64,000 bases of DNA from JAMLJG01 sp035327585 (GTDB taxonomy: Bacteria; Verrucomicrobiota; Kiritimatiellia; CAIVKH01): positions 1-64,000 of the forward strand of contig DAOLDD010000008.1 of NCBI GenBank assembly GCA_035327585.1, given 5' to 3'. Positions 1 through 8,013 of this stretch are shown piece after piece. The position numbers and the translations under genes were made by a program. The notes below the pieces were generated by a model. That model searched no databases. It saw only the letters and a list, made by a program, of their open reading frames with translations, and was not told the origin of the DNA. The first letter of the stretch is position 1. The number at the start of each line of letters is the position of its first letter.

Positions 1-58
1 GCATGCCTAATCCACGCCGCCAGCGTTCGTTCTGAGCCAGAATCAAACTCTCCGTATA
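1..58 (-). rRNA. rrs: 16S ribosomal RNA, 5' end only (partial)
   Basis: The reverse complement of the first ~58 bases reads into AGAGTTTGATTCTGGCTCAG (51 down to 32), the universally conserved start of bacterial 16S rRNA (E. coli positions 8-27), followed by AACGAACGCTGGCGGCGTGG and ATTAGGCATGC. The mature 5' end is placed near 58 by counting back from that motif. The remainder lies outside the window to the left. The helix-1 flank resembles PVC-group sequences, which fits the protein content of the window, but 58 bases are too few for firm placement. Confidence 0.95.
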
Positions 59-250
59 AAAGAGTTTTAGCGAACACCCTTGCGGATGCCCGCCAGTAGA
101 TTCTGACGAGCTATCTTTCGATAGCTATTGTCTTACTCAAACTGACGTATAACCTCGCACAAACCACACCACTTCTAAATCGAAGCAGCATAGCAAGTAT
201 TCCATTTTCAAAGAGCCGATCAACGAGACGAAAAAACCCAACCGCCCTCT
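59..250 (-). promoter_or_regulatory. rRNA operon leader with boxA-like antiterminator and hairpin
   Basis: This is the transcribed leader between the rrn promoter and 16S rRNA, read on the reverse strand. At 218-204 it contains GGCTCTTTGAAAATG, close to the boxA antitermination consensus TGCTCTTTAACA. A perfect 7-bp hairpin (AGCTATC, loop TTTC, GATAGCT) lies at 109-126 and may take part in leader folding or RNase III processing. No open reading frame is convincing here. Bases 280-498 beyond the promoter hold no gene and form the A-rich divergent region upstream of pyrF. Confidence 0.6.
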
Positions 251-279
251 TCTATAGCTCGAAGCGGGCGCCTGAGCAA
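251..279 (-). promoter_or_regulatory. rRNA operon promoter
   Basis: On the reverse strand TTGCTC (279-274) and TATAGA (256-251) are separated by exactly 17 nt, a good sigma-70 match. Transcription would start near 244, leaving a leader of about 190 nt before 16S rRNA, with the boxA-like element ~30 nt downstream, as is usual for rrn operons. Confidence 0.6.
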
Positions 280-463
280 CTCTCATTGATAAGGATCACG
301 CGGCTTTTCAGCCCCGAAATCTGGAGACGAAGCTATAAAACACCGCGCAAAGTGTCAACGGGTTTTAATAAAAAAAGTGAAAAAAATTCGGCCCCCGAAA
401 AGCAGCGACGCAACTCGTTTGAAATCAAGATATTGCAATGCGCGCCAACAGCATCAAGATCGC

Positions 464-492
464 TTGAGCGAACGCGATTCGTGTGCGACGAT
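464..492 (+). promoter_or_regulatory. Candidate pyrF promoter abutting the start codon
   Basis: TTGAGC (464-469), a 17-nt spacer and GACGAT (487-492) end 6 nt before the pyrF ATG at 499. The -10 match is weak (3/6). The geometry matches stronger examples elsewhere in the window and would give a leaderless mRNA. No Shine-Dalgarno sequence is seen before this ATG. Confidence 0.35.
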
Positions 493-498
493 CACGAA

Positions 499-1233
499 AT
501 GAATACGTTGCCCCCACCCCTGATCGTTGCACTCGATGTCGATTCACGCAAAAATATGGCGGAAACATTAGGAAAACTGCCGAATTCACTCCAGTGGTTC
601 AAAGTCGGACTGGAGTTATTCTGTGCGGAAGGCCCCGCAGTGCTGGAACCCATAAAAGCCCGAAATTCCTCGATATTTCTCGATTTAAAGCTGCACGACA
701 TCCCGCGCACCGTCGAACGTGCCGTCAAGTCAGCAGCCCGGCATGACGTGCAACTGCTCACCATCCACGCGGGCGGAGGCCGCGCGATGATCCAGGCCGC
801 AGCGCAAGCCGCCCGAGAATTCGGGCCATCACGGCCACAAGTGATTGCGGTAACGGCACTAACAAGTTTGCAACAGGGCGATCTGAAGGATACCGGCGTC
901 GCACGCGAGCTGGCGGACCATGTACGGGGTCTCGCCCACTTGGCAATCGAGTCGGGGGCGGACGGCGTTGTTTGTTCTCCATTGGAAGCCAAGATGTTAC
1001 GCCAAACATTGGGCCCCGATGCGCTGCTGGTCACACCGGGGATCCGCGCGGCGGGCGAAGCAAAGGGCGACCAGAAACGAACACTTACCGCCGGCGAAGC
1101 GGTGCGCGCGGGCGCGACGCATTTGGTAGTCGGGCGCCCGATTCTTGAGGCAACTGATCCGGCGGAAGCCGCGGACCGACTGCTGATGGAAATTCGCACG
1201 GCATTCTCCAGCCGGAACGCGCAAAACGCATGA
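499..1233 (+). CDS. pyrF: Orotidine 5'-phosphate decarboxylase
   Basis: This enzyme catalyses the last step of de novo UMP synthesis, OMP to UMP plus CO2, in the cytoplasm. The 244-aa product has the type-1 OMP decarboxylase fold: ALDVD at residues 11-15, FKVG with Lys35, and the catalytic DxKxxD motif as DLKLHD (residues 62-67) followed by IPRTV. The C-terminal phosphate loop (LLVTPGIR ... VVGRPI) is intact. The reading frame is open further upstream to 286, but that extension (about 71 residues) is unlike the family, so ATG 499 is chosen. The stop codon overlaps the start of the next gene (ATGA), so the two genes are probably cotranscribed. Length is normal for type-1 PyrF. Confidence 0.93.
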   Translation: MNTLPPPLIVALDVDSRKNMAETLGKLPNSLQWFKVGLELFCAEGPAVLEPIKARNSSIFLDLKLHDIPRTVERAVKSAARHDVQLLTIHAGGGRAMIQAAAQAAREFGPSRPQVIAVTALTSLQQGDLKDTGVARELADHVRGLAHLAIESGADGVVCSPLEAKMLRQTLGPDALLVTPGIRAAGEAKGDQKRTLTAGEAVRAGATHLVVGRPILEATDPAEAADRLLMEIRTAFSSRNAQNA

Positions 1234-1892
1234 ACACGCGCTGGCCAGCGGTAAAGCATGTCGTGTGGGACTGGAACGGGACGCTGCTCGACGACACGGC
1301 GTTGTGCATTGAAATCATGAATGAATTGCTGGGCGAACGCGACCTGCCGCAGCTCGACAAGGCGCGCTACCAGGAGATTTTTGATTTTCCCGTGGTCGAC
1401 TATTATGCGCGGCTCGGCTTCGATTTTTCGCGCGATCCGTTTCATCTCATTGGCGCGGAATTTATCCGCCGCTATGAAGCACGCCGCACGGAGGCGCGAC
1501 TCCACGCAGCCGCGACATCCACGCTGACCGCGCTTCGCGCCGCGGGTTTTTCGCAATCCGTTCTCTCCGCCTACAAACACGACACGCTCGAATCCTTGCT
1601 GGCACACTTCGAGGTGCGCGGATTTTTTGGCGATGTGCTTGGCAGCGACGACGTTTATGCGCACGGCAAAGTCGAGCAGGGACGAGCCTGGATACGCACG
1701 CGAGCGATTGACCCGCGCCACATGCTCCTGATCGGCGACACCCGACATGACTTCGAGGTCGCCGTGGCGATGGGCTGCCACTGCCTGCTCGTCGCAGACG
1801 GCTATCACCCACGCAGCAAACTGGAGCCCCTGGGCGCGCCGGTGGTGGATGATTTGTCGGGAGTATGCAAGGAGCTGGGAGTCGGCAGGTAG
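1230..1892 (+). CDS. HAD-superfamily phosphatase (phosphoglycolate phosphatase-like)
   Basis: This is a 220-aa haloacid-dehalogenase-type hydrolase. Motif I is DWNGT at residues 14-18: the nucleophile Asp14 is present, but the usual second Asp (acid/base) is Asn16. Motif IV is GDTRHD within LLIGDTRHDFEVA, and the cap region lies between about residues 20 and 95. Small phosphorylated metabolites are the expected substrates of this subfamily; the exact one cannot be read from the sequence. The start overlaps the pyrF stop by 4 nt, indicating an operon. The gene ends ~57 nt before the convergent recG stop. Confidence 0.8.
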   Translation: MNTRWPAVKHVVWDWNGTLLDDTALCIEIMNELLGERDLPQLDKARYQEIFDFPVVDYYARLGFDFSRDPFHLIGAEFIRRYEARRTEARLHAAATSTLTALRAAGFSQSVLSAYKHDTLESLLAHFEVRGFFGDVLGSDDVYAHGKVEQGRAWIRTRAIDPRHMLLIGDTRHDFEVAVAMGCHCLLVADGYHPRSKLEPLGAPVVDDLSGVCKELGVGR

Positions 1893-1949
1893 GAGTGGCA
1901 AGGAACCGTTTCGTGTCCTCGTCCCGTTCCCCTCTCGTGCCTTCCCGAT

Positions 1950-4037
1950 CTAGCCCACCTTCACGAACGGAGAGGCCGCGCGATACAGCGAGCGCGCTTC
2001 CTCGCGCAACGCGGCGTGATCGGGATCGCGCAGGCGGGGATCGGCCGCGATCATGCGGAAGGCTTCCTGGCGCGCCTTCTCCAACAGGGCGGTGTCGCGC
2101 AGCGGATCGGCGACTTTGAGCACGGCGCCGCCGCTCTGCTCCCTGCCGAACAGGTTGCCCATCCCGCGAATCTGGAAATCCTCCTCCGCGATGCGAAATC
2201 CGTCGGTGGTTTTCTCGAGTACTTTGAGGCGCTGCCAGGCTTCGCGTGTATGCGCGTGGGCCTGCAGGATGCAGTAGGATTTGTGGTTGCCCCGCCCGAT
2301 GCGCCCTCGCAGTTGGTGGAGCTGCGCGAGGCCGAACCGCTCGGCATTTTCGATCAACATCACGGTGGCATTCGGCACATCGACGCCCACCTCGATCACA
2401 CTCGTGGCGACGAGCACGTCAAGCGCGCCGGACCTGAATTTTTCCATCGCGCGATCGCGCTGCTCGACGGGCAACTGGCCGTGCACGAGGCCGGTCCGCA
2501 ATCCCCGCAGGGGGCCTGCGTCCAGCTGTTCGATCATCTGGGTCGCCGCCTTCAGGTCAAGCTGCTCGGACTCGGAAACCAGCGGATACACGAGGTAGGC
2601 CTGCCGTCCGCGGGCGACCTGCTTGCGAATGAAGTCGTAGGCCGCGGTCAATTGCTCCTCGCGAATGACGCGCGTGACGATGGGCTGGCGGCCGGCGGGC
2701 ATCTCCCGGATCGTCGTCACGTCGAGGTCGCCATACCACGTCATCGCGAGCGTGCGCGGGATGGGCGTGGCCGTCATCACGAGCACGTCCGGCTGGATGC
2801 CCTTGGTATAAAGCTGGCCGCGCTGCTCGACGCCGAATTTGTGCTGCTCGTCAATCACCACAAGGCCGAGATCCTTGAACACGACGCGGTCCTGGATCAG
2901 CGCATGGGTGCCGACCACGAGATGCACGCGGCCATCCGCCAGTTGCGCGCGCACGGCCACTTTTTCATCGGGCGGCAAACTGCTGGAAAGTATCGCGATG
3001 CGGATGCCCAGCGGTTTGAGGTGGCGGCTGAAGGTGGCGGCGTGTTGCCGGGCGAGCAATTCCGTGGGGGCCATCACGGCGACCTGCGTCCCGCATTCAA
3101 TCGCATCCACGGCGGCGCAGGCAGCCACGATGGTTTTCCCGGAGCCGACGTCGCCCTGGAGGAGGCGGTGCATCGGATGCGGCCGGGCCATGTCGGTCCT
3201 GATTTCCGCGAGGGCCGCCCACTGGCCCGCGGTCAACTGAAAGGGCAGCGACGCGATGAGTTGCTGGCGGCGCTCGCCCCGCGGCTGCAGCGCGCGGCCC
3301 TCGAGCACATGTTCGGTCTGGTGTTTGCGGGCGGCGAGGACGAGCTGCATGCACAGGAATTCCTCAAAGACCAGCCGCTCACGCGCGCGGATGGCCTCGG
3401 CCTCGCTGACGGGGAAATGGGCCTGGCGCAGCGCATCCTGGAGGCCGGGCAGATTCCAGCGGTCGCGGGTCATGGCGGGAAGCGCGTCGGTCACGCCGGG
3501 CACATAGGTCTCGATGGCCGCCCAGCAAATGCGGCGCATCGACCGTTGGCCGAGATTTTCCGTCAGCGGATAAACGGGCACGATGCGACCGGCGTGCAGG
3601 AGGTCGTCCTCTTCCTCGCGGACGCGCTCGATTTCCGGGTGCTCGAAAACAAGACCGCCCTTCCGCACGGCAGCCTTCCCGAACACGATCAGCTTTTCGC
3701 CGACCGCCAGTTGTTCCTGCAGGTATTGCGCGTTGAACCAGCGGCAGCGCGCCAGCGCGGTGCGATCGGTCACCACGGCTTCGAGGTAGCCCTTCCCAAA
3801 ACGCGGGCGGGTCCAGCTCGAACGCACGACCTCGACCTGCACGGCGGCCCAGTCGCCGGATTTCAGCGCGCGCAGCGGGGTCAGCAACCGGCGGTCCTCG
3901 TATCGGCGGGGCAGCGTCAACAGCAGGTCGCGAACGGTGTGAATGTCCATGCGCGCGAGCTGGGCGGCCCGGCTTTCCCCCACGCCGCGAACGAATCGAA
4001 CGGGCTGGGTCCAGTCGCGTTGGGCGGAGTCTGTCAT
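1950..4037 (-). CDS. recG: ATP-dependent DNA helicase RecG
   Basis: RecG unwinds branched DNA, reverses stalled replication forks and supports recombinational repair. The protein is 695 aa, the usual size. An N-terminal wedge/OB-fold region is followed by helicase motifs: Walker A GDVGSGKT, motif II as DEQH (VVIDEQHKFG, the RecG variant of DEAD), motif III TATPIPRTLAMT, and a C-terminal helicase domain with TSVIEVGVDVPNA and QLRGRIGRG. ATG 4037 (MTDSAQRDW) is chosen because it directly precedes the conserved VGESRAAQLARM helix-hairpin region. The longer frame to 4373 runs antisense into the next gene and is unlikely. Confidence 0.95.
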   Translation of the reverse strand: MTDSAQRDWTQPVRFVRGVGESRAAQLARMDIHTVRDLLLTLPRRYEDRRLLTPLRALKSGDWAAVQVEVVRSSWTRPRFGKGYLEAVVTDRTALARCRWFNAQYLQEQLAVGEKLIVFGKAAVRKGGLVFEHPEIERVREEEDDLLHAGRIVPVYPLTENLGQRSMRRICWAAIETYVPGVTDALPAMTRDRWNLPGLQDALRQAHFPVSEAEAIRARERLVFEEFLCMQLVLAARKHQTEHVLEGRALQPRGERRQQLIASLPFQLTAGQWAALAEIRTDMARPHPMHRLLQGDVGSGKTIVAACAAVDAIECGTQVAVMAPTELLARQHAATFSRHLKPLGIRIAILSSSLPPDEKVAVRAQLADGRVHLVVGTHALIQDRVVFKDLGLVVIDEQHKFGVEQRGQLYTKGIQPDVLVMTATPIPRTLAMTWYGDLDVTTIREMPAGRQPIVTRVIREEQLTAAYDFIRKQVARGRQAYLVYPLVSESEQLDLKAATQMIEQLDAGPLRGLRTGLVHGQLPVEQRDRAMEKFRSGALDVLVATSVIEVGVDVPNATVMLIENAERFGLAQLHQLRGRIGRGNHKSYCILQAHAHTREAWQRLKVLEKTTDGFRIAEEDFQIRGMGNLFGREQSGGAVLKVADPLRDTALLEKARQEAFRMIAADPRLRDPDHAALREEARSLYRAASPFVKVG

Positions 4038-4118
4038 GCGTTGAGAAAAAATCCTGCTGCGGCGCAGGCCATCCTGTATCATTCCCGCGGACACGGTCCA
4101 ATCGAGAACTCCGAAAAC

Positions 4119-4823
4119 GTGAACCCCCGCTATTACGACGAACATCGCCCGCGACACCGGCGCTCCCTTGAGTACTATCGCCGTACGCTGGCGATCGGCG
4201 CGGTCCCGCTGGCTCTTTCGATCTGGCTGGCGGTCACGCAATTTCCCCTCATCGGGCCGGGGCTTTACGCCAACGCCGGCCTGAGCCTCGCGGGACTGCT
4301 GTTGTTGTGGAGTGTGCGCGCGATGCAGCGGGAGCCGCCGCGCAGCGTTTGGGGCCGCGGCATCATGAACCACATCGACGCCCTCTACCCGGCGCTGCTC
4401 GTGAGCCTGCAGGGCTGGTTCGTGATGTTGAGCGCCCTGTTAATCTGGTTCACGGTGACGGAGCTGGGTTTCCCGGCAAACGCATTCCACCACGGCCTGC
4501 TCGTCGGCATCCTGCTGCTCTCGCCCGTGCGCCGGGTCCTGCGCGGCACGGAGCCGCCGCACCCGTCGCCACGCCGTGAATTGCTCATGGAGGGGCTTGG
4601 AAATCTAAACGCGATCCTGATCACATTGTTCGTCACCGCGATCATGACGACGTCGAACCTTCCGCCGGGCGTGCCGCTGACGGGCGAAATTCCGCCGCTG
4701 CTGCTCTTCACGTGGATGGGCGCGGTCCTGGTCGTACTGACCTGCGTGATCCTTTTCCTGGATCACATCGTGCGCAAGATGCCGCCGACGATTCGCGAGG
4801 AGCAAAAGGACACGCTGGATTAG
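4119..4823 (+). CDS. Polytopic membrane protein of unknown function
   Basis: This 234-aa protein has about six hydrophobic helices: around residues 22-42, 47-65, 92-112, 121-138, 164-182 and 198-220. A basic, tyrosine-rich N-terminus (NPRYYDEHRPRHRR) precedes the first helix. GTG 4119 is chosen because the long upstream frame is antisense to recG. It is divergent from recG and convergent with the glycosyltransferase-like gene, which it meets within 4 nt (its stop overlaps the neighbour's stop region). I do not recognise the family. The end of the chain is charged and probably cytoplasmic. Confidence 0.6.
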   Translation: MNPRYYDEHRPRHRRSLEYYRRTLAIGAVPLALSIWLAVTQFPLIGPGLYANAGLSLAGLLLLWSVRAMQREPPRSVWGRGIMNHIDALYPALLVSLQGWFVMLSALLIWFTVTELGFPANAFHHGLLVGILLLSPVRRVLRGTEPPHPSPRRELLMEGLGNLNAILITLFVTAIMTTSNLPPGVPLTGEIPPLLLFTWMGAVLVVLTCVILFLDHIVRKMPPTIREEQKDTLD

Positions 4824-5917
4824 CGGGCCACGGCTCGGGAGGCGTACGACAGGATGATGCGCGCGGCCTCGGCATCGCCGCCGGCGGCCACCGTTTCATG
4901 AGGCAGCGGCGCGATGCGGATGGCCTCCAACGCCGCGCGCAGTTCGCCGCGATACAACTGCTCCGCGGGAATGTGCACATGCTGGAAGCACCTTTTCACC
5001 GCAGCCTCCAGCACCGGGTATTCACGGAAGTCGGTGCGCTCGGCGTAGATGAGCGGCTTCCGGTTCACCGCGCAGTCGGCGAGCACGCCGAAGCCGGGCT
5101 TCGTGAGCACGGCATCCGCGGAGGCAAGCACGCTCGAAAACGGAATCACGCGCCGGTCCACCGGATGGATGTTCGGCCCGGTCCAGGCCAGCGGCTGGAG
5201 CGCGAAGAATTCCCAGTCGCGGAGCGCGGTCACCCGCGCGAGCGCCTCAGCATTCCAGTCCAGCGACGTGAACGATAGGAGTATCCAGGCTTTGCCGGGG
5301 TCCGCGCCGGTCAACGCGGCGAGTTCCTCGCGCCGCGGGCGGGCGGGTCGCGCGGGCAGGCCCAGTTCGCGGCGACGCGGGAAGGCGGCCATCGGCTCGG
5401 CGAAGGGAAAACGCAGCAGTTCATCGCACCCGGCATAGCCGGCGCGGAAGTGTTCGGACACCGCGCGCCAGCGCGCATCACGGGGGATGAATTCCTCGTA
5501 AATCCAGTCCCAGCCGAAGTTGCCGATGGCGAGCGCCGGGATGTCGGCCATTCGCGCGGCGCGCAGCGGGATGGCGGGAATGTCGCACACCACCGCGGTC
5601 ACCTGCTCGCTCCTGAGAAACGCCGCCTCCTGCCGCTCAAGTTCCTCCGCGCGCTCCAACAGTGCGACGCAAGCCGCGCGCGTGGCCTCCACATCCACGC
5701 GTATGGAATCGTGCTGCACCATGCCGACGTCGAAACTCCCGGGACGATGCCGCCACGCGCCCGCGGGAAGCCGGTCCCGGAAAAAGGCCGGCGGCAAATC
5801 CGAGACGATCACGAGGGGCCGGGCGGGGTCCGCCTCCATCAAGGCACGCAGGACGTCGCAGGAGCGCGCGCCGTGCCCGTAGCCGTGCGCGGTGATGTAG
5901 TAGGCGATGGCGCTCAT
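4820..5917 (-). CDS. Glycosyltransferase-like protein (GT28/MGT-type fold)
   Basis: The 365-aa protein begins with AYYITAHGYGHGARSCD, the glycine-rich nucleotide-sugar transferase start seen in GT28/UDP-glycosyltransferase-like proteins and in the N-terminal half of L-arabinokinase-like proteins. The C-terminal half has the donor-binding pattern VIPFSSVLASADAVLTKPGFGVLADC, like the GT-B family loop, then TDFREYPVLE. No membrane segment is evident, so it is probably a soluble or peripheral cytoplasmic enzyme. Start ATG 5917 overlaps the stop of the FIST gene by 4 nt, so the two are translationally coupled. Donor and acceptor are unknown. Confidence 0.65.
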   Translation of the reverse strand: MSAIAYYITAHGYGHGARSCDVLRALMEADPARPLVIVSDLPPAFFRDRLPAGAWRHRPGSFDVGMVQHDSIRVDVEATRAACVALLERAEELERQEAAFLRSEQVTAVVCDIPAIPLRAARMADIPALAIGNFGWDWIYEEFIPRDARWRAVSEHFRAGYAGCDELLRFPFAEPMAAFPRRRELGLPARPARPRREELAALTGADPGKAWILLSFTSLDWNAEALARVTALRDWEFFALQPLAWTGPNIHPVDRRVIPFSSVLASADAVLTKPGFGVLADCAVNRKPLIYAERTDFREYPVLEAAVKRCFQHVHIPAEQLYRGELRAALEAIRIAPLPHETVAAGGDAEAARIILSYASRAVAR

Positions 5918-7119
5918 GTTTCGGGCCGGGCCTCCGTGCCGCGGAAAAAGGCGAATGCACTGGTGTACCCGTGGATGTGGGTGGCGCCGGCGACGGGTCC
6001 GATTTCGCCGTTGGCGAAAAAACCGGCCAGCGGGATTTCGCCCAATTGCTCGCCGAGCAGACGCGAATCGTGGCCCGCCTGGCTGTACAACGCCTGCCCG
6101 CGGCCCACGCACGAGAACATCAATGCGCCCTCGACGGGTTCCGGCGCTCGTGCGCGATAGTGCGCCAGCATCTCCTGCAACTCACCGGCGGCGGAATTCC
6201 TGTCGCGCAAATGGAAGCGGACCACCTGGCCGGGCCGCAACGTCGCGCCGGCGGCGAGGATGCCGCGCTTGTAGTCGATGCCGACGAGGTTGCGCACGAG
6301 ATAATCCGCGTCGGGCCGCGCGTCCGGTTCATCGGCCTGCACGCCCAGCAGGAGTGAACGGCGCATCAAGGCCTTGTCCTCATCGGACGAGTGCTCGACG
6401 AGTTCCGCCAGGTAGCGCAGCGGCGGCTGCCCGTCGACCTCCAACAGCACATTGTTTTCGCATTTCGTCACCGTCAACGCGCGACCGATCGGGCGGCAGC
6501 CCTGCGCGACCAGCGTATCCACCTCCAGCGCGCCCCCCATTGCCACCAGCAGTGCGCCTGAATTGTAAACCCGGGGGCCGTCGAAGAGCGCCTGCTCGCC
6601 CTGTTTATTCCCGCCGCTGGCGAGGCCGCCCACCTTGGCGGTGCCCGGATAGGCATAGTCGAGCCCGGTCAGCAGCGCGTCGACACGGGCGACAAACGGA
6701 TCGGCGAACACGATGAAGTGCCGGGGTACTTCGTCATGGAGCCCGATCCAATTGCGCCAGACTTCCGGCGCGGCATCGGCGTCCGGCATGTCCAGCGTAT
6801 GCGTGTAGTGAACGCTGATCTCCACAGCCGGCATCCGGGCGGCCATGAGCGCGAAGGCCGGGAATCCCTCCACCTCAACACCGCCGCCGATGACGCCATG
6901 CCCCGTGCAGCCCGCCACCGCGCGCGCGGGCAGGCAGGCTTGGAGCCAGCCGTGCACGTGGGTGAACGCGTCGCGAAAGTGCGGCGAAATGAAAAACAGC
7001 GCGAGATCGACCGGATCCGCGCCGAGCGATTTACGGACCTCCTTGCACGCCCGCGCGACCGCCTCGCTCGCATTTGGCGAACGCGCGACGGAACTGGCCC
7101 ATTTCATGGTCGATTGCAC
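5914..7119 (-). CDS. FIST domain protein (putative small-ligand sensor)
   Basis: The product is ~401 aa and resembles FIST-N followed by FIST-C: LALFFISPHFRDAF and GCTGHGVIGGGVEVEG in the N-terminal half, LVRNLVGIDYKRGIL and the C-terminal SCVGRGQALY ... GFFANGEIGPV ... LHGYTS-like segment (IHGYTSAFAFF). FIST domains are thought to bind small ligands such as amino acids and often occur in signalling proteins; here the domain pair stands alone. GTG 7119 is taken as the start because a promoter-like element ends 6 nt before it; ATG 7107 is an alternative. It is cotranscribed with the downstream glycosyltransferase-like gene. Confidence 0.82.
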   Translation of the reverse strand: MQSTMKWASSVARSPNASEAVARACKEVRKSLGADPVDLALFFISPHFRDAFTHVHGWLQACLPARAVAGCTGHGVIGGGVEVEGFPAFALMAARMPAVEISVHYTHTLDMPDADAAPEVWRNWIGLHDEVPRHFIVFADPFVARVDALLTGLDYAYPGTAKVGGLASGGNKQGEQALFDGPRVYNSGALLVAMGGALEVDTLVAQGCRPIGRALTVTKCENNVLLEVDGQPPLRYLAELVEHSSDEDKALMRRSLLLGVQADEPDARPDADYLVRNLVGIDYKRGILAAGATLRPGQVVRFHLRDRNSAAGELQEMLAHYRARAPEPVEGALMFSCVGRGQALYSQAGHDSRLLGEQLGEIPLAGFFANGEIGPVAGATHIHGYTSAFAFFRGTEARPET

Positions 7120-7125
7120 GGCGCC

Positions 7126-7154
7126 ACGGTAACGCGGATGAGGCGCGAGCGCAA
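7126..7154 (-). promoter_or_regulatory. Candidate promoter of the FIST operon
   Basis: On the reverse strand TTGCGC (7154-7149), a 17-nt spacer and TACCGT (7131-7126) precede the GTG at 7119 by 6 nt. The -10 match is poor (3/6). It is listed because it has the same start-codon-proximal geometry as other promoters in this window. Confidence 0.3.
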
Positions 7155-7173
7155 AGGGCGAAGCGTGGAGGGA

Positions 7174-7866
7174 TCAAAAAACGATCAAACCACCCGCATC
7201 GGCGAGCAACTGCCGCAGGGTCTTCACATTCGGGTAACGGGACAATCCGTCCATCATGATGCGCGCCGTGAATTCGGCGTCCACATCCCCGCGGTGCAGC
7301 CCTTCAGCCTGCAGTCCGATGAGCTGGGCCAGCTCGCCCAGTTTGTGCGACTTCGCGTCCGGATACCAACGGCGAAACAGTTTGAGGCTGTCGATCACGG
7401 CATTCGCCGGCAGGGGCAGTTGGGCGCGCACGATTTCGGCGCGGACAAAATCCACATCGAAGCGCGCGTTGTGCGCCATCAGGATGGAGTCCCCGATGAA
7501 GTCGATGAACTCGGGGTATATTGTGGCGAAATCCGGCTTGTCCTTGACCATGTCGTCGGAGATGCCGTGTACTTTTACGACGCGGGGTGGGATGGACCGG
7601 CCGGGGTTGACCAGCCAGTTCGTCGTCGCGACCACCTCGCCGTTGCGAATTTTGACGGCGCCCAGTTCCACCACCCGGTCGCGATCCGCGCTGAACCCGG
7701 TCGTTTCCACATCGAACACCACAATTGTGAGGTTCTTTACGTAGGTGTTCATGCGCGGCAGCGCCGCGTTGTCCAGCGCCGCCTGCGCCACGGAAGATAC
7801 GATCCCCCCAGCAGCCAACATGAAGATCAGCAGCAGCCCGAGAATTCCGTGTGGTCGTTTGGTCAT
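7174..7866 (-). CDS. DEDDh 3'-5' exonuclease with N-terminal signal peptide
   Basis: This 230-aa protein is a DnaQ/epsilon-type exonuclease: FDVETTG places Asp52 and Glu54, HNARFD places Asp137, and HRGDVD gives His191 with Asp196 (H-x4-D), completing the DEDDh set. DnaQ-like proteins are normally cytoplasmic, but residues 1-30 (basic MTKRPHG, a hydrophobic stretch, then SVAQA-A) look like a cleavable signal peptide, so the enzyme may act outside the cytoplasm. ATG 7866 is preceded by GGAGG about 11 nt upstream. Alternatively the segment could be an uncleaved membrane anchor. No partner gene (competence, secretion) is adjacent. Confidence 0.85.
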   Translation of the reverse strand: MTKRPHGILGLLLIFMLAAGGIVSSVAQAALDNAALPRMNTYVKNLTIVVFDVETTGFSADRDRVVELGAVKIRNGEVVATTNWLVNPGRSIPPRVVKVHGISDDMVKDKPDFATIYPEFIDFIGDSILMAHNARFDVDFVRAEIVRAQLPLPANAVIDSLKLFRRWYPDAKSHKLGELAQLIGLQAEGLHRGDVDAEFTARIMMDGLSRYPNVKTLRQLLADAGGLIVF

Positions 7867-7957
7867 ACCCCTTATGCCTCCGTTAGTTCGCCCACTATGA
7901 CACACTCGCCGTCCAATTGTTAGAATTTTGTTAGCGACTGCTCGTCCGCGCGCGCAA

Positions 7958-7984
7958 ACGCCCGGCAAGCGGGTTGCCGGGCGT
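7958..7984 (-). terminator. Terminator-like hairpin after the small outer-membrane protein gene
   Basis: ACGCCCGGCAA (7958-7968) and TTGCCGGGCGT (7974-7984) form a perfect 11-bp stem with a 5-nt loop. On the reverse strand the stem is followed by TTT. It lies 30 nt downstream of the stop of the barrel gene and upstream of the exonuclease gene, so it probably separates the two units. Confidence 0.65.
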
Positions 7985-8013
7985 CGCGCAGGAATTTATT
8001 TCAACCTGTTGAT

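Noticed and set aside
2016..4118. Long N-terminal extension of the membrane protein at 4119-4823
   Set aside because: It is antisense to recG and lacks hydrophobic or domain features; the real protein begins near the GTG at 4119.
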